64,000 nt of DNA from Lunatimonas sp. (lineage in GTDB: Bacteria; Bacteroidota; Bacteroidia; Cytophagales; Cyclobacteriaceae): NCBI RefSeq assembly GCF_020832325.1, contig NZ_JAFIEU010000040.1, forward strand, positions 43,065 to 107,064, read 5' to 3'. Below the pieces are notes generated by a model. That model worked only from the letters and a program-made list of their open reading frames with translations. It was not told where the DNA came from and did not search any database. The translations under genes and the position numbers were made by a program. Of this stretch, positions 51,438 through 61,800 are shown piece after piece. How positions within the stretch are numbered: the stretch's first letter is position 1; the number at the start of each line of letters is the position of its first letter.

Positions 51438-52049
51438 ATGAAAACGTACCTATTTCTTTCTATTATTGCCCTGCTGCCACTGTTTGGGAGTTGTAATGCA
51501 GACGAAACACCTGGTGGCGGATATCCAGCCTGGATTTTTCTCTATTTCGATTTTGTGGATTCGGACTGTAATAGACTTCCTAAAACATCCGTTGAGATAT
51601 GCGGGGCCAGGCTTGATGACAACGGGAAGCTAGTCCCCCCTGGGGATTTAAACGAATTCGCATGGCGTCCGGTAGTGGGTAAGGGATCGATTGTAGAGGG
51701 GGATACATTGTTTGGGCCTCTGGTGGTAGGGGGCAATTTGGGGGAAGCTATCCGCTACAGGGGCCAGCCTCTTAATGTAGACCTTTATTATCTATTTCGT
51801 TTTTTTGAACAGGATATAGATACGCTTAGGGTTCATTCCACTGGAATAGTCAACGACCAAGACCATGTAAAACAGGGGCCTATTGACATTTTTTACAATG
51901 GGGAACTCTTATCTCAGTACTTTCCAGGAATTTATGATGAAGCATCTGGTACTTATCATATAGATAATGGGAGAGTTATCTCTAGAAAGCACCATATGTC
52001 CCCTTGGATCTTGAAAATCCATAAAGACCTGGAGGAATTCAATTATTGA
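51438..52049 (+). CDS. Hypothetical lipoprotein
   Basis: 203 aa, lipobox LPLFGSC, no paralog recognised. Confidence 0.7.
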   Translation: MKTYLFLSIIALLPLFGSCNADETPGGGYPAWIFLYFDFVDSDCNRLPKTSVEICGARLDDNGKLVPPGDLNEFAWRPVVGKGSIVEGDTLFGPLVVGGNLGEAIRYRGQPLNVDLYYLFRFFEQDIDTLRVHSTGIVNDQDHVKQGPIDIFYNGELLSQYFPGIYDEASGTYHIDNGRVISRKHHMSPWILKIHKDLEEFNY

Positions 52050-52089
52050 AATCACGAAGCAAATAATTCTCAACCCAAAACAATAAACC

Positions 52090-52482
52090 ATGAAACATTT
52101 TTTTACCGGTAAATATCGAAAGTCCTGTTTCTTTTCCGAGAGGACTGGGGTTATCTTCCTTTTTCTGCTCTGCCCCGGGTCTCTATTTGGCCAGACAAAG
52201 GAGAGACCCCAAAGCATGTTCTGCGGCACGGTCAGTAATCCGGATCATTACAAAAAGGCCGCATTCTTCGGCAATAACCAGCTGCTGGTGGACAACCTGA
52301 TCAAGGAGGGGTTCGCTATCGACAAGAACTACCTGGACCGCCTGGAAGATATACAGGAAATCTCCGCCACGAGGGAAAATATGATTTCCAGCCAGATCCC
52401 TTTATTCCCTTCTATTTCGGCCTATTTTAAAAGCTACAACCAACTTTGGGCCAGTTGCAATGGCGGAAGTTTTCCAATTTAG
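52090..52482 (+). CDS. Hypothetical secreted protein, possibly truncated
   Basis: 130-aa ORF with hydrophobic N-terminus (GVIFLFLLCPGSLFGQ). Confidence 0.55.
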   Translation: MKHFFTGKYRKSCFFSERTGVIFLFLLCPGSLFGQTKERPQSMFCGTVSNPDHYKKAAFFGNNQLLVDNLIKEGFAIDKNYLDRLEDIQEISATRENMISSQIPLFPSISAYFKSYNQLWASCNGGSFPI

Positions 52483-52718
52483 AGACTAACTTATTCTTTC
52501 AAATCGTAGTCCTGACCTAAACCTATCTTGCTAACGGAATCCAACGGATACCTTTTATTCAGACTCCCTATTGCCGTTTACAAACTCATCTCCTTTCATA
52601 TTGACTATAACCCCTTTGCTTTAAGTGTCCAATAAATTTGCTTTCCTCTAAAACTATTTGATCAAAATACTTTTTGTAAAAACTATTATATATATTTGCT
52701 TCTTAAAGAAACTATTTC

Positions 52719-53900
52719 ATGGAAGGTCTGATTAGAAAATCCGAGCGTAAAGCAAGATCTGTTAAAGAGAGAAAAAGGCGGTACTTATATGAAAAAATTG
52801 ATTGGGACCAAAAGCTGATAATTCTACTTGGCTATAGAGGGTCGGGCAAAACAACCCTTCTCTTACAGTATCTTTCTTCTATTCAGCGAAAGGGCATTTA
52901 CGTAAGTCTTGATGATTTTTACTTCGAAACCCACCGGTTGGTGGAATCTGTGGCATCTCTCTATGAGCTTGGATACCGTGTTTTTCTATTGGATGAGGTT
53001 CACCGATACGGGTGGTGGTCAAAAGATCTCAAGCAGCTATATGATGATTATGAAGATATTCAGGTAGTTGCGACAGGTTCTTCCATACTTGATATTTCAA
53101 AAGGAAAGGCCGACCTATCCAGAAGAGCATCGGTCTATCGGCTACATGGTTTGTCTTTTAGGGAATACCTTAACTTTCAGAAGAATATTGACCTGCCAAC
53201 CCTTCGTTTGGAAGAGGTTTTAAACAAACATCACGTAATGGGTCCTGAGCTGTTGGATACCTTTAATTTTGATACAGATTTCCCGAATTACCTGAGATAT
53301 GGCTATTTCCCTTACTTTTTGGAATCAAAAAATGATTACCATCAAAAATTACAGGAGACCATCCAATTGGTCATAGATACGGATATCGCGCCATTTGAGG
53401 AACTGCAACATTCCACCACCCGTACATTGAAAAAATTACTTTTCGTGTTGAGCGAAAGTGTCCCGTTTACACCCAACATCCAGAAATTGGCCTCAAAGCT
53501 GGAAACCCCTCGGAACACGGTGTTACGGTTGCTTGATATTCTGGATCAGGCGCAGATTCTCCTACTGTTACGATCGTCAACCAAAGGAATAAGCTACCTT
53601 CAGAAGCCAGAGAAGATTTATTTGCAAAACCCTAACTTTATTTATCTCTTTTCGCCAACCATGGCAAATATCGGCAGTGTCCGTGAAACCTTTTTCCTCA
53701 ATCAGCTGAGTGCTGTCCATTCGGTGACGGCGCCGAAGTTTGGGGACTTTATGGTCGATGATGCGTATGTATTTGAGGTAGGTGGCGCTTCCAAGACCAC
53801 CGATCAGCTCCAAGGAATCCCCCAATCCTATTTGGCACTTGATATCAAAGGGGGGAGCAATCGGAGCGTGCCTCTTTGGTTATTTGGTATGTTGTATTAG
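52719..53900 (+). CDS. AAA (AAA_14) ATP-binding protein with DUF4143-like C-terminal domain
   Basis: GYRGSGKTTLLLQYL Walker A, VFLLDEVHRY Walker B, VVATGSSILDISKGKADLSRRASVYRLHGLSFREYL sensor/arginine motifs. Confidence 0.9.
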   Translation: MEGLIRKSERKARSVKERKRRYLYEKIDWDQKLIILLGYRGSGKTTLLLQYLSSIQRKGIYVSLDDFYFETHRLVESVASLYELGYRVFLLDEVHRYGWWSKDLKQLYDDYEDIQVVATGSSILDISKGKADLSRRASVYRLHGLSFREYLNFQKNIDLPTLRLEEVLNKHHVMGPELLDTFNFDTDFPNYLRYGYFPYFLESKNDYHQKLQETIQLVIDTDIAPFEELQHSTTRTLKKLLFVLSESVPFTPNIQKLASKLETPRNTVLRLLDILDQAQILLLLRSSTKGISYLQKPEKIYLQNPNFIYLFSPTMANIGSVRETFFLNQLSAVHSVTAPKFGDFMVDDAYVFEVGGASKTTDQLQGIPQSYLALDIKGGSNRSVPLWLFGMLY

Positions 53901-53929
53901 GAGGAGGATGAATAATTCTTGTGATGTCC

Positions 53930-54310
53930 TGTAGTTTCCTTGCCCAAGCGCTACGCCTTGCTTTGGTGGCCTCTACTATTTTCCCGAAGGGAGGATGTGT
54001 TGGGGTGATGGGCCAGGCTATTATTTCCGCGCCTTTGGCGCTTGGGTGCCGTATTCACCTTCTTCCTTGGGCGTTGCCCAAGGCTAGTGATGCCGCACCT
54101 TTGGTGCTGATACTAAAGTGCGAGGGGTACTAACATAACCAACAGAGCTATGGAATCATGCGGCCACTGGCCACTTCCACTAATGCACCAACGGTGTGGC
54201 AATCAGTAGCATGGCCTGTTAGGGCTATGCAAATAGGTCATCCCAATCCCCGCAAGCACCAAGGGTGCGACAATCTGTCCCAACAATATCTCGAATATCT
54301 CGACCGTTTG
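53930..54310. repeat. Cluster of short palindromic (REP-like) hairpins in intergenic DNA
   Basis: gcgcctttggcgc (54029-54041), ccttgggcgttgcccaagg (54065-54083), gcacctttggtgc (54095-54107), gcaccaacggtgt (54185-54197), gcaccaagggtgc (54256-54268). Confidence 0.7.
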
Positions 54311-54463
54311 TTTGATTCACAGAGGTCATAGCGGTACCGCACAGTGGGATAACTGTAGACCAGATGGCAAAACACCGTTTTTATTCGGGAATCTTTGGCC
54401 TTATGCGTTTCTTTTGAGAGAATCCCTGAAGATCCTATTACCGGGGCAACTTTACGTTATACT

Positions 54464-54509
54464 AAAAAAAGGCTGCTTGTATCTTCGAAGACACAGGCAG
54501 CCTTTTTTT
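54464..54509. terminator. Bidirectional-looking terminator downstream of the TonB receptor
   Basis: aaaaaaaggctgcttgtatcttcgaagacacaggcagccttttttt. Confidence 0.8.
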
Positions 54510-54526
54510 GCTAGGGATATTATCCT

Positions 54527-56965
54527 CTAGAGTTTGAAACCGAAGGTCAGGTAAAAAGTCCTTCCGTCGCCGGGCATAATGCCGGGGCCGGGGTATCCAC
54601 CGGCTCTTCTGGTGAAATAACGTTCATCCGTAAGGTTGTTGATTCCTCCCCTAAAGAGGTACCGCTTTTTGATGTCTGCCGATACGGACAGGTCCTGTAC
54701 TTGGTAAGCGGGAATCAGGCCCACGGTAGCGGCCGTGTTGGGTGCTACGGTGTTGGAGGCATCGGAGAATGCATCCCCGATATCGCTCCATTGCCAGGTC
54801 ATTGAAAACCTGCTATATCGGTAGGTGGCACCGTAGCGATTGATCTTTCTGGGGGCATTTTCTACGCGATTGCCATTGAGATTGCCGGATACGATGGCTC
54901 CTTCTCTTACGGAGGTAGTCGGAAAATCTCCATACCGTGCATCGATGAAGGCAAGGGAAGCAAAGAGGTGCAGGTATCCGAACTGCGAAGTCTTAAACAG
55001 GGCCGTGATGGGATCAAATTCCACGTATCCTTCAAATCCTTTGCTCACTGAATTGCCCAGATTGGTACGGAATTGCTGAACCGCACCGGCTTGGTTTAGG
55101 GTTGCGATGGTTCCGATCCGGTCGGCGTAGTTCAAGTGAAAGTATCCAAGGTCAAATTGAAGCCAATTCTGCACGCTGCCCCGATATCCTATGTCGAAGT
55201 TAAATCCGCGCGAATCCTTCAGGTTGTCGTCGATTAGGTCTGTGGTGGCGGGAGGCGTGAGATCAGAGATCAGCACGGGTCGGTACGCCTGGGAGAAGTT
55301 GGTGTAGAATTCGGTATTTCGGGTGATTTTGTACTGTGAACCTACACCGGCCAACACAAAATTCCGGATGGTTTGCTGAGGTTCTAGCAGCATTTCGCTT
55401 CCGTTTACGCGGTTGAAAACCCCCTCCATGTTGGAGAAGATGCGCTCAAAGCGTAGTCCGGTAGTTAGCAGCCACCTATCGGAAAAACGAAATACGTTTT
55501 CTGCAAAGACTGCCTGATTGGTATTGGTGAAGTCCAGATCCCTACGGTATGCTGCACCTGGGATGAGGTTGAAATTCATCCGGGTTCCATTATCGCCTTC
55601 GCCTAGTTGCTTTCTGTCGATAAAGCCATTAAAATAGCGGACACCGGCAGCCAATGTATTGGATTTTCCAAGCAGGGTGTACTCGGTAATCATCCGCAGT
55701 TCTGATCCATAGGTAGTGTAAAAATCCCGGTCTACCTGTCGGTTGCCCAGATCATCTTCCACGTTGATGGGCTGCATAAAGCCAATTGAATTTCGCTCGG
55801 CAAAGGTACCAAAGGTTTTCCAGCTCAGTTTGGTCTGTTTGTTGACGATGTACTCAGCAGTTAGCGCGGGAATCACCCAAGGCGTGCTGAACCAGTTTCT
55901 CTCCCGGGTGCTGCTTCTCGCATCTAGGGCAAATTGGGCGTCGGTTAATCCACCCGGCTGTTGGCTTTCGGTATTCATGTAGGTCATTTCCAGCCCAATC
56001 ATGAGTCGGTTACTTGCAGCGTAATTCACCTCGGCATGGGCGTGATCGGTATTGAAATACCCGTTTTCACGCCATCCATTTCCAACCCTTTTCTGGTAGT
56101 AGGCCGTGTAGCTCCATTTTCCCTCTGTGCCACCGAGGTAATTGAAGGTACTGAAAAGTCCGTTGTTGCCTACGGTATTTAATGTCTCGAAGGTAAAGCG
56201 GGTGGATTTATCCGGCTTTTTCATCACGAAGTTCATCAGACCGCCAAATTGCGATCCATACTGTATGGAGGAGGCACCGCGGATGATTTCGATGCGATCC
56301 ACTACCTCCATGGGAGGAGTGAAGTAGGCCTCCGGATAACCCATGGGGTCCGGGGTAATGTCGTATCCGTTCATCCGAACGTTGAACTCCCAGGATCGGT
56401 TGGGACTCAAGCCCCGGGAAGCGACGCCTAGCTGTATACCGGAACCGTCATTTTCCCAGATGGAAATACCGGGCGTACGTCCGAATATCTGACGGCTATT
56501 GTTCATCGCCAGGTTGGCATCTATGCCATCCAACCGAATTACCTCGTTTTTCTTGGCCGCATTTATCTGGAAACCTTCTACTTCGGGGAGACGCTCTTGT
56601 CCGGTGATACCCCTACTTACTTTGAACTCAAAGGCATCCAAGGAAACCTGATCTTCCACCATTCTGATGTTCAGCTCTAAGTTTTCTTGTGCGGCAATTT
56701 GAAACGGAACACTGGTTTCTTTGTAGCCAAGGAAGGATATTTTTAGGGTGTATTCACCCTGCGGGATATCCCTCATGGTGTATTTGCCCGCATCGTCAGA
56801 CATGACACCCCGGACGGTCCCTTCCAAGTAAACGTTAGCACTTGGTATTGCGCGGTTGTCTGCATCCACTATTGTTCCCCGCAAGGAATTTTTCTGCGCA
56901 CTAGCCGGTTTGGCAGCGAAAACAAGCATAAACAAGGCTAAAATAAGTAATTGTGAAAACCTCAT
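54527..56965 (-). CDS. TonB-dependent receptor (FecA-like) with carboxypeptidase-like N-terminal domain
   Basis: LRGTIVDADNRAIPSANVYLEGT, VVDRIEIIRGASSIQYGSQFGGLMNFVMKKP plug, C-terminal FYLTFGFKL. Confidence 0.93.
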   Translation of the reverse strand: MRFSQLLILALFMLVFAAKPASAQKNSLRGTIVDADNRAIPSANVYLEGTVRGVMSDDAGKYTMRDIPQGEYTLKISFLGYKETSVPFQIAAQENLELNIRMVEDQVSLDAFEFKVSRGITGQERLPEVEGFQINAAKKNEVIRLDGIDANLAMNNSRQIFGRTPGISIWENDGSGIQLGVASRGLSPNRSWEFNVRMNGYDITPDPMGYPEAYFTPPMEVVDRIEIIRGASSIQYGSQFGGLMNFVMKKPDKSTRFTFETLNTVGNNGLFSTFNYLGGTEGKWSYTAYYQKRVGNGWRENGYFNTDHAHAEVNYAASNRLMIGLEMTYMNTESQQPGGLTDAQFALDARSSTRERNWFSTPWVIPALTAEYIVNKQTKLSWKTFGTFAERNSIGFMQPINVEDDLGNRQVDRDFYTTYGSELRMITEYTLLGKSNTLAAGVRYFNGFIDRKQLGEGDNGTRMNFNLIPGAAYRRDLDFTNTNQAVFAENVFRFSDRWLLTTGLRFERIFSNMEGVFNRVNGSEMLLEPQQTIRNFVLAGVGSQYKITRNTEFYTNFSQAYRPVLISDLTPPATTDLIDDNLKDSRGFNFDIGYRGSVQNWLQFDLGYFHLNYADRIGTIATLNQAGAVQQFRTNLGNSVSKGFEGYVEFDPITALFKTSQFGYLHLFASLAFIDARYGDFPTTSVREGAIVSGNLNGNRVENAPRKINRYGATYRYSRFSMTWQWSDIGDAFSDASNTVAPNTAATVGLIPAYQVQDLSVSADIKKRYLFRGGINNLTDERYFTRRAGGYPGPGIMPGDGRTFYLTFGFKL

Positions 56966-57182
56966 AGCACCCTTTTATTTAGATCAAATTTAAATTGCAT
57001 GCAATATTATTGCGCATTAATCGATCTTACAATTAATTTAGATTAATTCTAAATAAAAGTTATTTTAGGATATGATAAAAAATATTTATGCTCGCCGGAG
57101 GGATTGACTTGATAAAAAATAACCCGCCAGTTTAATACTTCCGAAAGGCCCTGTGCCGAAAAGCCTAAACATGCCTCAATGA

Positions 57183-57212
57183 AAAAGGGTCCTTCAATTG
57201 AAGGACCCTTTT
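57183..57212 (-). terminator. Terminator after SusD-family gene
   Basis: Perfect palindrome AAAAGGGTCCTTCAATTGAAGGACCCTTTT. Confidence 0.8.
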
Positions 57213-57233
57213 AAGTAAGAAAAATATCTCCGA

Positions 57234-58817
57234 TTAATCTACATCCCAGAAAATACGGGTAGTGAGGTTATCGGTAGGCTGTACCCTAGCATAGTTTTCA
57301 GGGTTGTAGGTTTGTTCCGAATCCGGATAGATCCAACGGTTAGGCGGGAAGCGCTGCTGATTGGACTGGTCTTCCCAAAATGGTAGATTAAGTACATCTA
57401 CCCGACGCATTTCTGCCCAGTTTTCGAAGGGCTGTATTACGTTGAAATGTAGCCATTTCTGACGGGCGATTAAACGCATGCGCTCGGTTGCATTTGTAGC
57501 AGTTTCCCAAGAAACCTCCGGTGCAGCGATATACGCGTTCAAATCATCAGCAGTCACTGCTGCCGGGGCCGGTGAAATGGCATTGTTGGAGAGGCTCCTT
57601 AGGCCTTGGTAATACGCAAAGGACTCACGGATAGCCGTCTCATAGTGTTGTTTTGCCTGTCCGGTTTGGTTCTGCTTGGTGAAGTATTCTGCAAGCATCA
57701 AGTGTACCTGAGCAGAGTTAATCAAAACCCCGGGGAAATACTGGTTTCTACTGGTGGTAGACCGGTTGTAGATCGCCAATGTATTGGTGGCTACCAACTC
57801 AGTCTGCACACTCTGATTTGCCAATGGATCCATGGAAATGAACTCACCCTCGGCTTCAATACCGGGCTCGAAGAGGTATGTAAGCCTAGGGTCGCCATTG
57901 TTTATCATGTGTTCTAGGATATATTTACTGGCGATATTCCCATTCCAATCTTCCAATCCGCTCTGAAACGAAGTAGCACCAATCAATGTACCAAGGGTAT
58001 GAATCCGGAAATTGATATTGTTTGCGTTACTAGATACAATCGGATAGTTTCCAGGATTCGCGAGGATAGCAGCGATCTCCGTGTTTGCTCTGGCTCCGAA
58101 GGTTGACGTTCCGCTTACTGTGGTTAACATGCGTATACGCAAGGAGTTTATATAGCGCAACCATTGATTGATATCACCCCGGTTGATGAGGTCCTGATTG
58201 TCAAAACCTACTTTAATTCCGGGATTGATATTTAGTGAACGAAGTTCGTCGGCAAAACCCGCCAAATCATCCAGCATTTTGGTGTAGATGGATTCAGCTG
58301 TATCGTATTCGGGATACGAGATTCCGAAATTACCGCCATTGGTACTCAACATGCCAGCCTTTGACCAAGGGATGTCCCCGTGCAAATCGACGATTTTCTG
58401 GGTATGATCATACAAGTAGGTAGCGGCAGTGATCATGTAAAGCCGGTAGTCGGTTTGTTGCTGAGCACTTAGTCCGTTGTAGACTTTCTGCAATTCCCTG
58501 TATTGGGCCAAGAATTGGTAATAATTGCTCCACCGGTTATTAATCGCCGCAGAACCCGGCACGTACTGGTTTTCGCCATTTACCCAACCAATGGAATGGG
58601 TAAAGCGGTTCGCCGTAATTCGAAGGCTGATGAAGTAATTGTCATAACTCGGGAGAACATAGTTTCTGTTAGCAATAATAAAACCCGTGAATTGCTTTTC
58701 AATGGAGGTTTCTGCAACCGTTGCGGGGTTGACGTAACTGTCTTCGAAATCTGATATTTGGCAACTGACTGTAAACCCAATCAGCAATAATGCCCATGCG
58801 ATATGTTTGATATTCAT
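57234..58817 (-). CDS. SusD/RagB family lipoprotein
   Basis: Lipobox FTVSC; YDHTQKIVDLHGDIPWSKAG, YPEYDTAESIYTKMLDDL, HLMLAEYFTKQNQTGQAKQHYETAIRESF. Confidence 0.92.
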   Translation of the reverse strand: MNIKHIAWALLLIGFTVSCQISDFEDSYVNPATVAETSIEKQFTGFIIANRNYVLPSYDNYFISLRITANRFTHSIGWVNGENQYVPGSAAINNRWSNYYQFLAQYRELQKVYNGLSAQQQTDYRLYMITAATYLYDHTQKIVDLHGDIPWSKAGMLSTNGGNFGISYPEYDTAESIYTKMLDDLAGFADELRSLNINPGIKVGFDNQDLINRGDINQWLRYINSLRIRMLTTVSGTSTFGARANTEIAAILANPGNYPIVSSNANNINFRIHTLGTLIGATSFQSGLEDWNGNIASKYILEHMINNGDPRLTYLFEPGIEAEGEFISMDPLANQSVQTELVATNTLAIYNRSTTSRNQYFPGVLINSAQVHLMLAEYFTKQNQTGQAKQHYETAIRESFAYYQGLRSLSNNAISPAPAAVTADDLNAYIAAPEVSWETATNATERMRLIARQKWLHFNVIQPFENWAEMRRVDVLNLPFWEDQSNQQRFPPNRWIYPDSEQTYNPENYARVQPTDNLTTRIFWDVD

Positions 58818-58846
58818 GATATTCGTATTTTCTGGTGTATACTAGC

Positions 58847-61800
58847 TTAGAATTTTGCCCTAAGCATCAACCCAACGGATCGGGTGGCCGGGTTGGTACC
58901 TGCACTGGTAAGGGTTTGGGTCCATCGGGATCCAGCTGTTAACACCTCTGGGTCTAGATCCTTGATGTTTCGGTAGAAGAAGAACAGGTTTCTTCCGAAG
59001 GCCGATACGTTTATTGACCTTGCACCCAATTTGGAGACGTAACGTGATGGAATGTCGTAGCCCAAGTTGATTTCACGCATTTTCAGGTAAGTATTTTCCT
59101 GAATATAGAGCTCGTATCTAGCCTGGCTATACTGCGGTCCTCCCCAGTTGTACGTACGCTGATAGTATAATGCTTGTGAAATTACATTGGTGTTGGGGTT
59201 ACCATCAGCGGTGACACCATCCATCAGCATACCGTCGTTAAAAACCGTTTCGCCATTAGGACCTGCTGCTGCACTCGTCTGAACACCTTGTCCGTTTGCA
59301 TTTACATAATACGACAAACCACCGCGCTCTGTATTCATGAAGTTCAAGCTTTCCTCTGTAAGACCTCTGGAAATCATCCAGTTGATACCGGTTGGCATTA
59401 CGTGACCACCAATTTGGAAGTCTGCCATCACATCCAGTGAAATATTCTTGTACCTGAAGTTGTTGAACACACCACCGATGGCTTTTGGCATGGCGTTACC
59501 GACCTGAATCCAGTTGTTCGGATCAATTTTGTACAAACCATTTGGCTGTACGATTTTGTTGCCGTTGGCATCGGTTTCTACTGGACGAGCATAGAAATCT
59601 CCCATGGGGCGCCCTACTACCGAACGAAGCTGGGCTGCATTACCGTCAAAGTCGGCATGTAGCAATTCAGTTGCGTTGTTTGCCAGCTGTTCGATGATGT
59701 TCATGGTCCGGGCAAGGTTCAGACCAGCCTCCCATTGGAAGGTAGAAGTTTGATAGATCTGTCCTGTCAAGGAAAGTTCCACACCCTTGTTGCGCATAGT
59801 ACCGATGTTTGCAAGGACACTTCCTGCACCTACCGTAGGGGGCAAAGTCAAACCAAGAATTTGGTCCCGAATCTGCGCATTGAAGTAGTTTATTTCGAAC
59901 CCTAAGCGTCCGGTAAATAGTTTGGCTTCTAGCCCAAATTCAAACTCGTATTTTTGCTCCGGACGGATACCGTCGTTTCCAAAACTCCAAGGGATATTTG
60001 TGAAAAGTACGGAACCACCGCCTGGACGCTGTTCACCCAAGGTGCCCTGATTGTAAGCAATATTCGCTTGATAGATATCCGGGTAGTTACCTACAATACC
60101 CCAAGAACCCCTTAGCTTGGCAAAGTTGATAACTTGAGGAAGGTCAAACGCATCCGAGATCATGAAACTGCTGTTTACCGAAGGGTATACAAAAGCGTTG
60201 TTGTTGGGGTTCATGGTGGAAGTGCGGTCTCTACGTACCGTTCCTTCTACATACCAAATACCTTTGTAGTCTAGGTTTACGGTTCCAAGTGTTGCATCAA
60301 TAACCCGTGATCTTCGGAATGACCCGTTGTTCGGAATGTTTACCGATGCAATCATGTCGAACAGGTTTTCGGTGCTCAAACCACCATTTGTACTTCTACT
60401 GATGGAATTCAACGATTCTTTGTTGGCGGTATAGCCAGCCATGGCAGAAAAGGTAATGTCTTCCGCCAAGTTTTTGCGGTAGGATAGTAACAAGTCTCCA
60501 TAGAGAATGTTAAACGTTTCATTCTGCATGCCGAATCCTCCCGAAGGCCCGAATGCCAATGGTCGTTCGGTAGCTGATTTGGTTTCGGAGTTTCTATAGG
60601 TAAAGTCTGTAGAAATCCTTGCACGGAGGGAGAGTTCGTCTGTGAAGTCGATCGTATTGGTCAAGCTACTGATTACGCGGTTGCTGATTTCTGACGCTTG
60701 TTGACGGTTTACTCTCCATACATAATCGGCGATATCGCCTTGGAAACCATTCAGACGGATGTTTTCATCCGGCGTCAGGCTTTGTCCGTTGCCGGTCACA
60801 AATCGATAGCCCTGGCTGGTCTGATACCTGTTTAGGTACCAAGCTCCGTTGTCAAAGCGGGTCATCATACCGGTAAAGTTGTTGATCATCCGATCTATTG
60901 AAACAGGACGGTTCGCGGTATTTTGGTTGATGAAGTTGACCATCAGGTCTGTCCGAACCTTTTTGGATACCCGGAATGTAGAGTTTAGGTTCAGGATGTT
61001 CTTGTTGTTTTTGGAATTCAAGCTAAGAGCTTCGTTGTCTTGACGGGTCAAGGACAGTCGGAAGTCTGCTACATCGGTAGAGTTGGCGATGGCCACGTTA
61101 ACCTGAGAGTTGATCGGATTGTTGAATAGCTGCGCGTAGTTATCGATTTGCGCTTCGTAGGGTCTGATAACACCATCCCAAGTACGTACTGGCCGACCAT
61201 CAAACGGAGTTCCAAAGTTCAAGTTAGTGGCAGGCACGCCGGTAGAGCCATCGTCGTAGGTGACGAATCCCTCTTCATTCTGGCCCAAGTTAAATACGTG
61301 TCTTGGAGCTCCAGGACCCCGTACGTTTTGATACCTGGGTAGGTAGGCGATTCGATCCATAGAATAGTTGGCGTTGAAATCGACGGAAAAGCCTTTTTGT
61401 CCGGCAGAACCTTTCTTGGTCGTAATCAGCACCACGCCGTTCACCGCCTCAGATCCATAAAGTGCCGCAGCAGAGGCACCCTTCAAGATGGAAATATTGT
61501 CTACGTCTTCTGGATTGATGTCTAACAGACCGTTGCCTCTTAGGCGCTGATCACCCCAGTAGTTATTGTTACTAACCTCTTCGTTTCGAATGGGTACACC
61601 GTCCAAAACAATCAGGGGTTGATTTCTACCTGTAATAGAGTTCACACCCCGAATGGTAATGTTTACCGCTGAGGTTGCTCCACCCGCAGCCGCTTGGATG
61701 CGCACACCGGGAGCTTTACCATAAAGAGCCGTAGCAATGTTCGGAGTACCTGCTTTTATCAATTCATCAGATCTGATCGTTGTAGTGGCATATCCCAATG

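Noticed and set aside
53921-54133. 70-aa ORF in the hairpin cluster
   Set aside because: Composition explained by palindromic repeats, not coding.
53930-54310. Possible CRISPR array
   Set aside because: Hairpin units are short, degenerate and irregularly spaced, with no uniform spacers and no cas genes.
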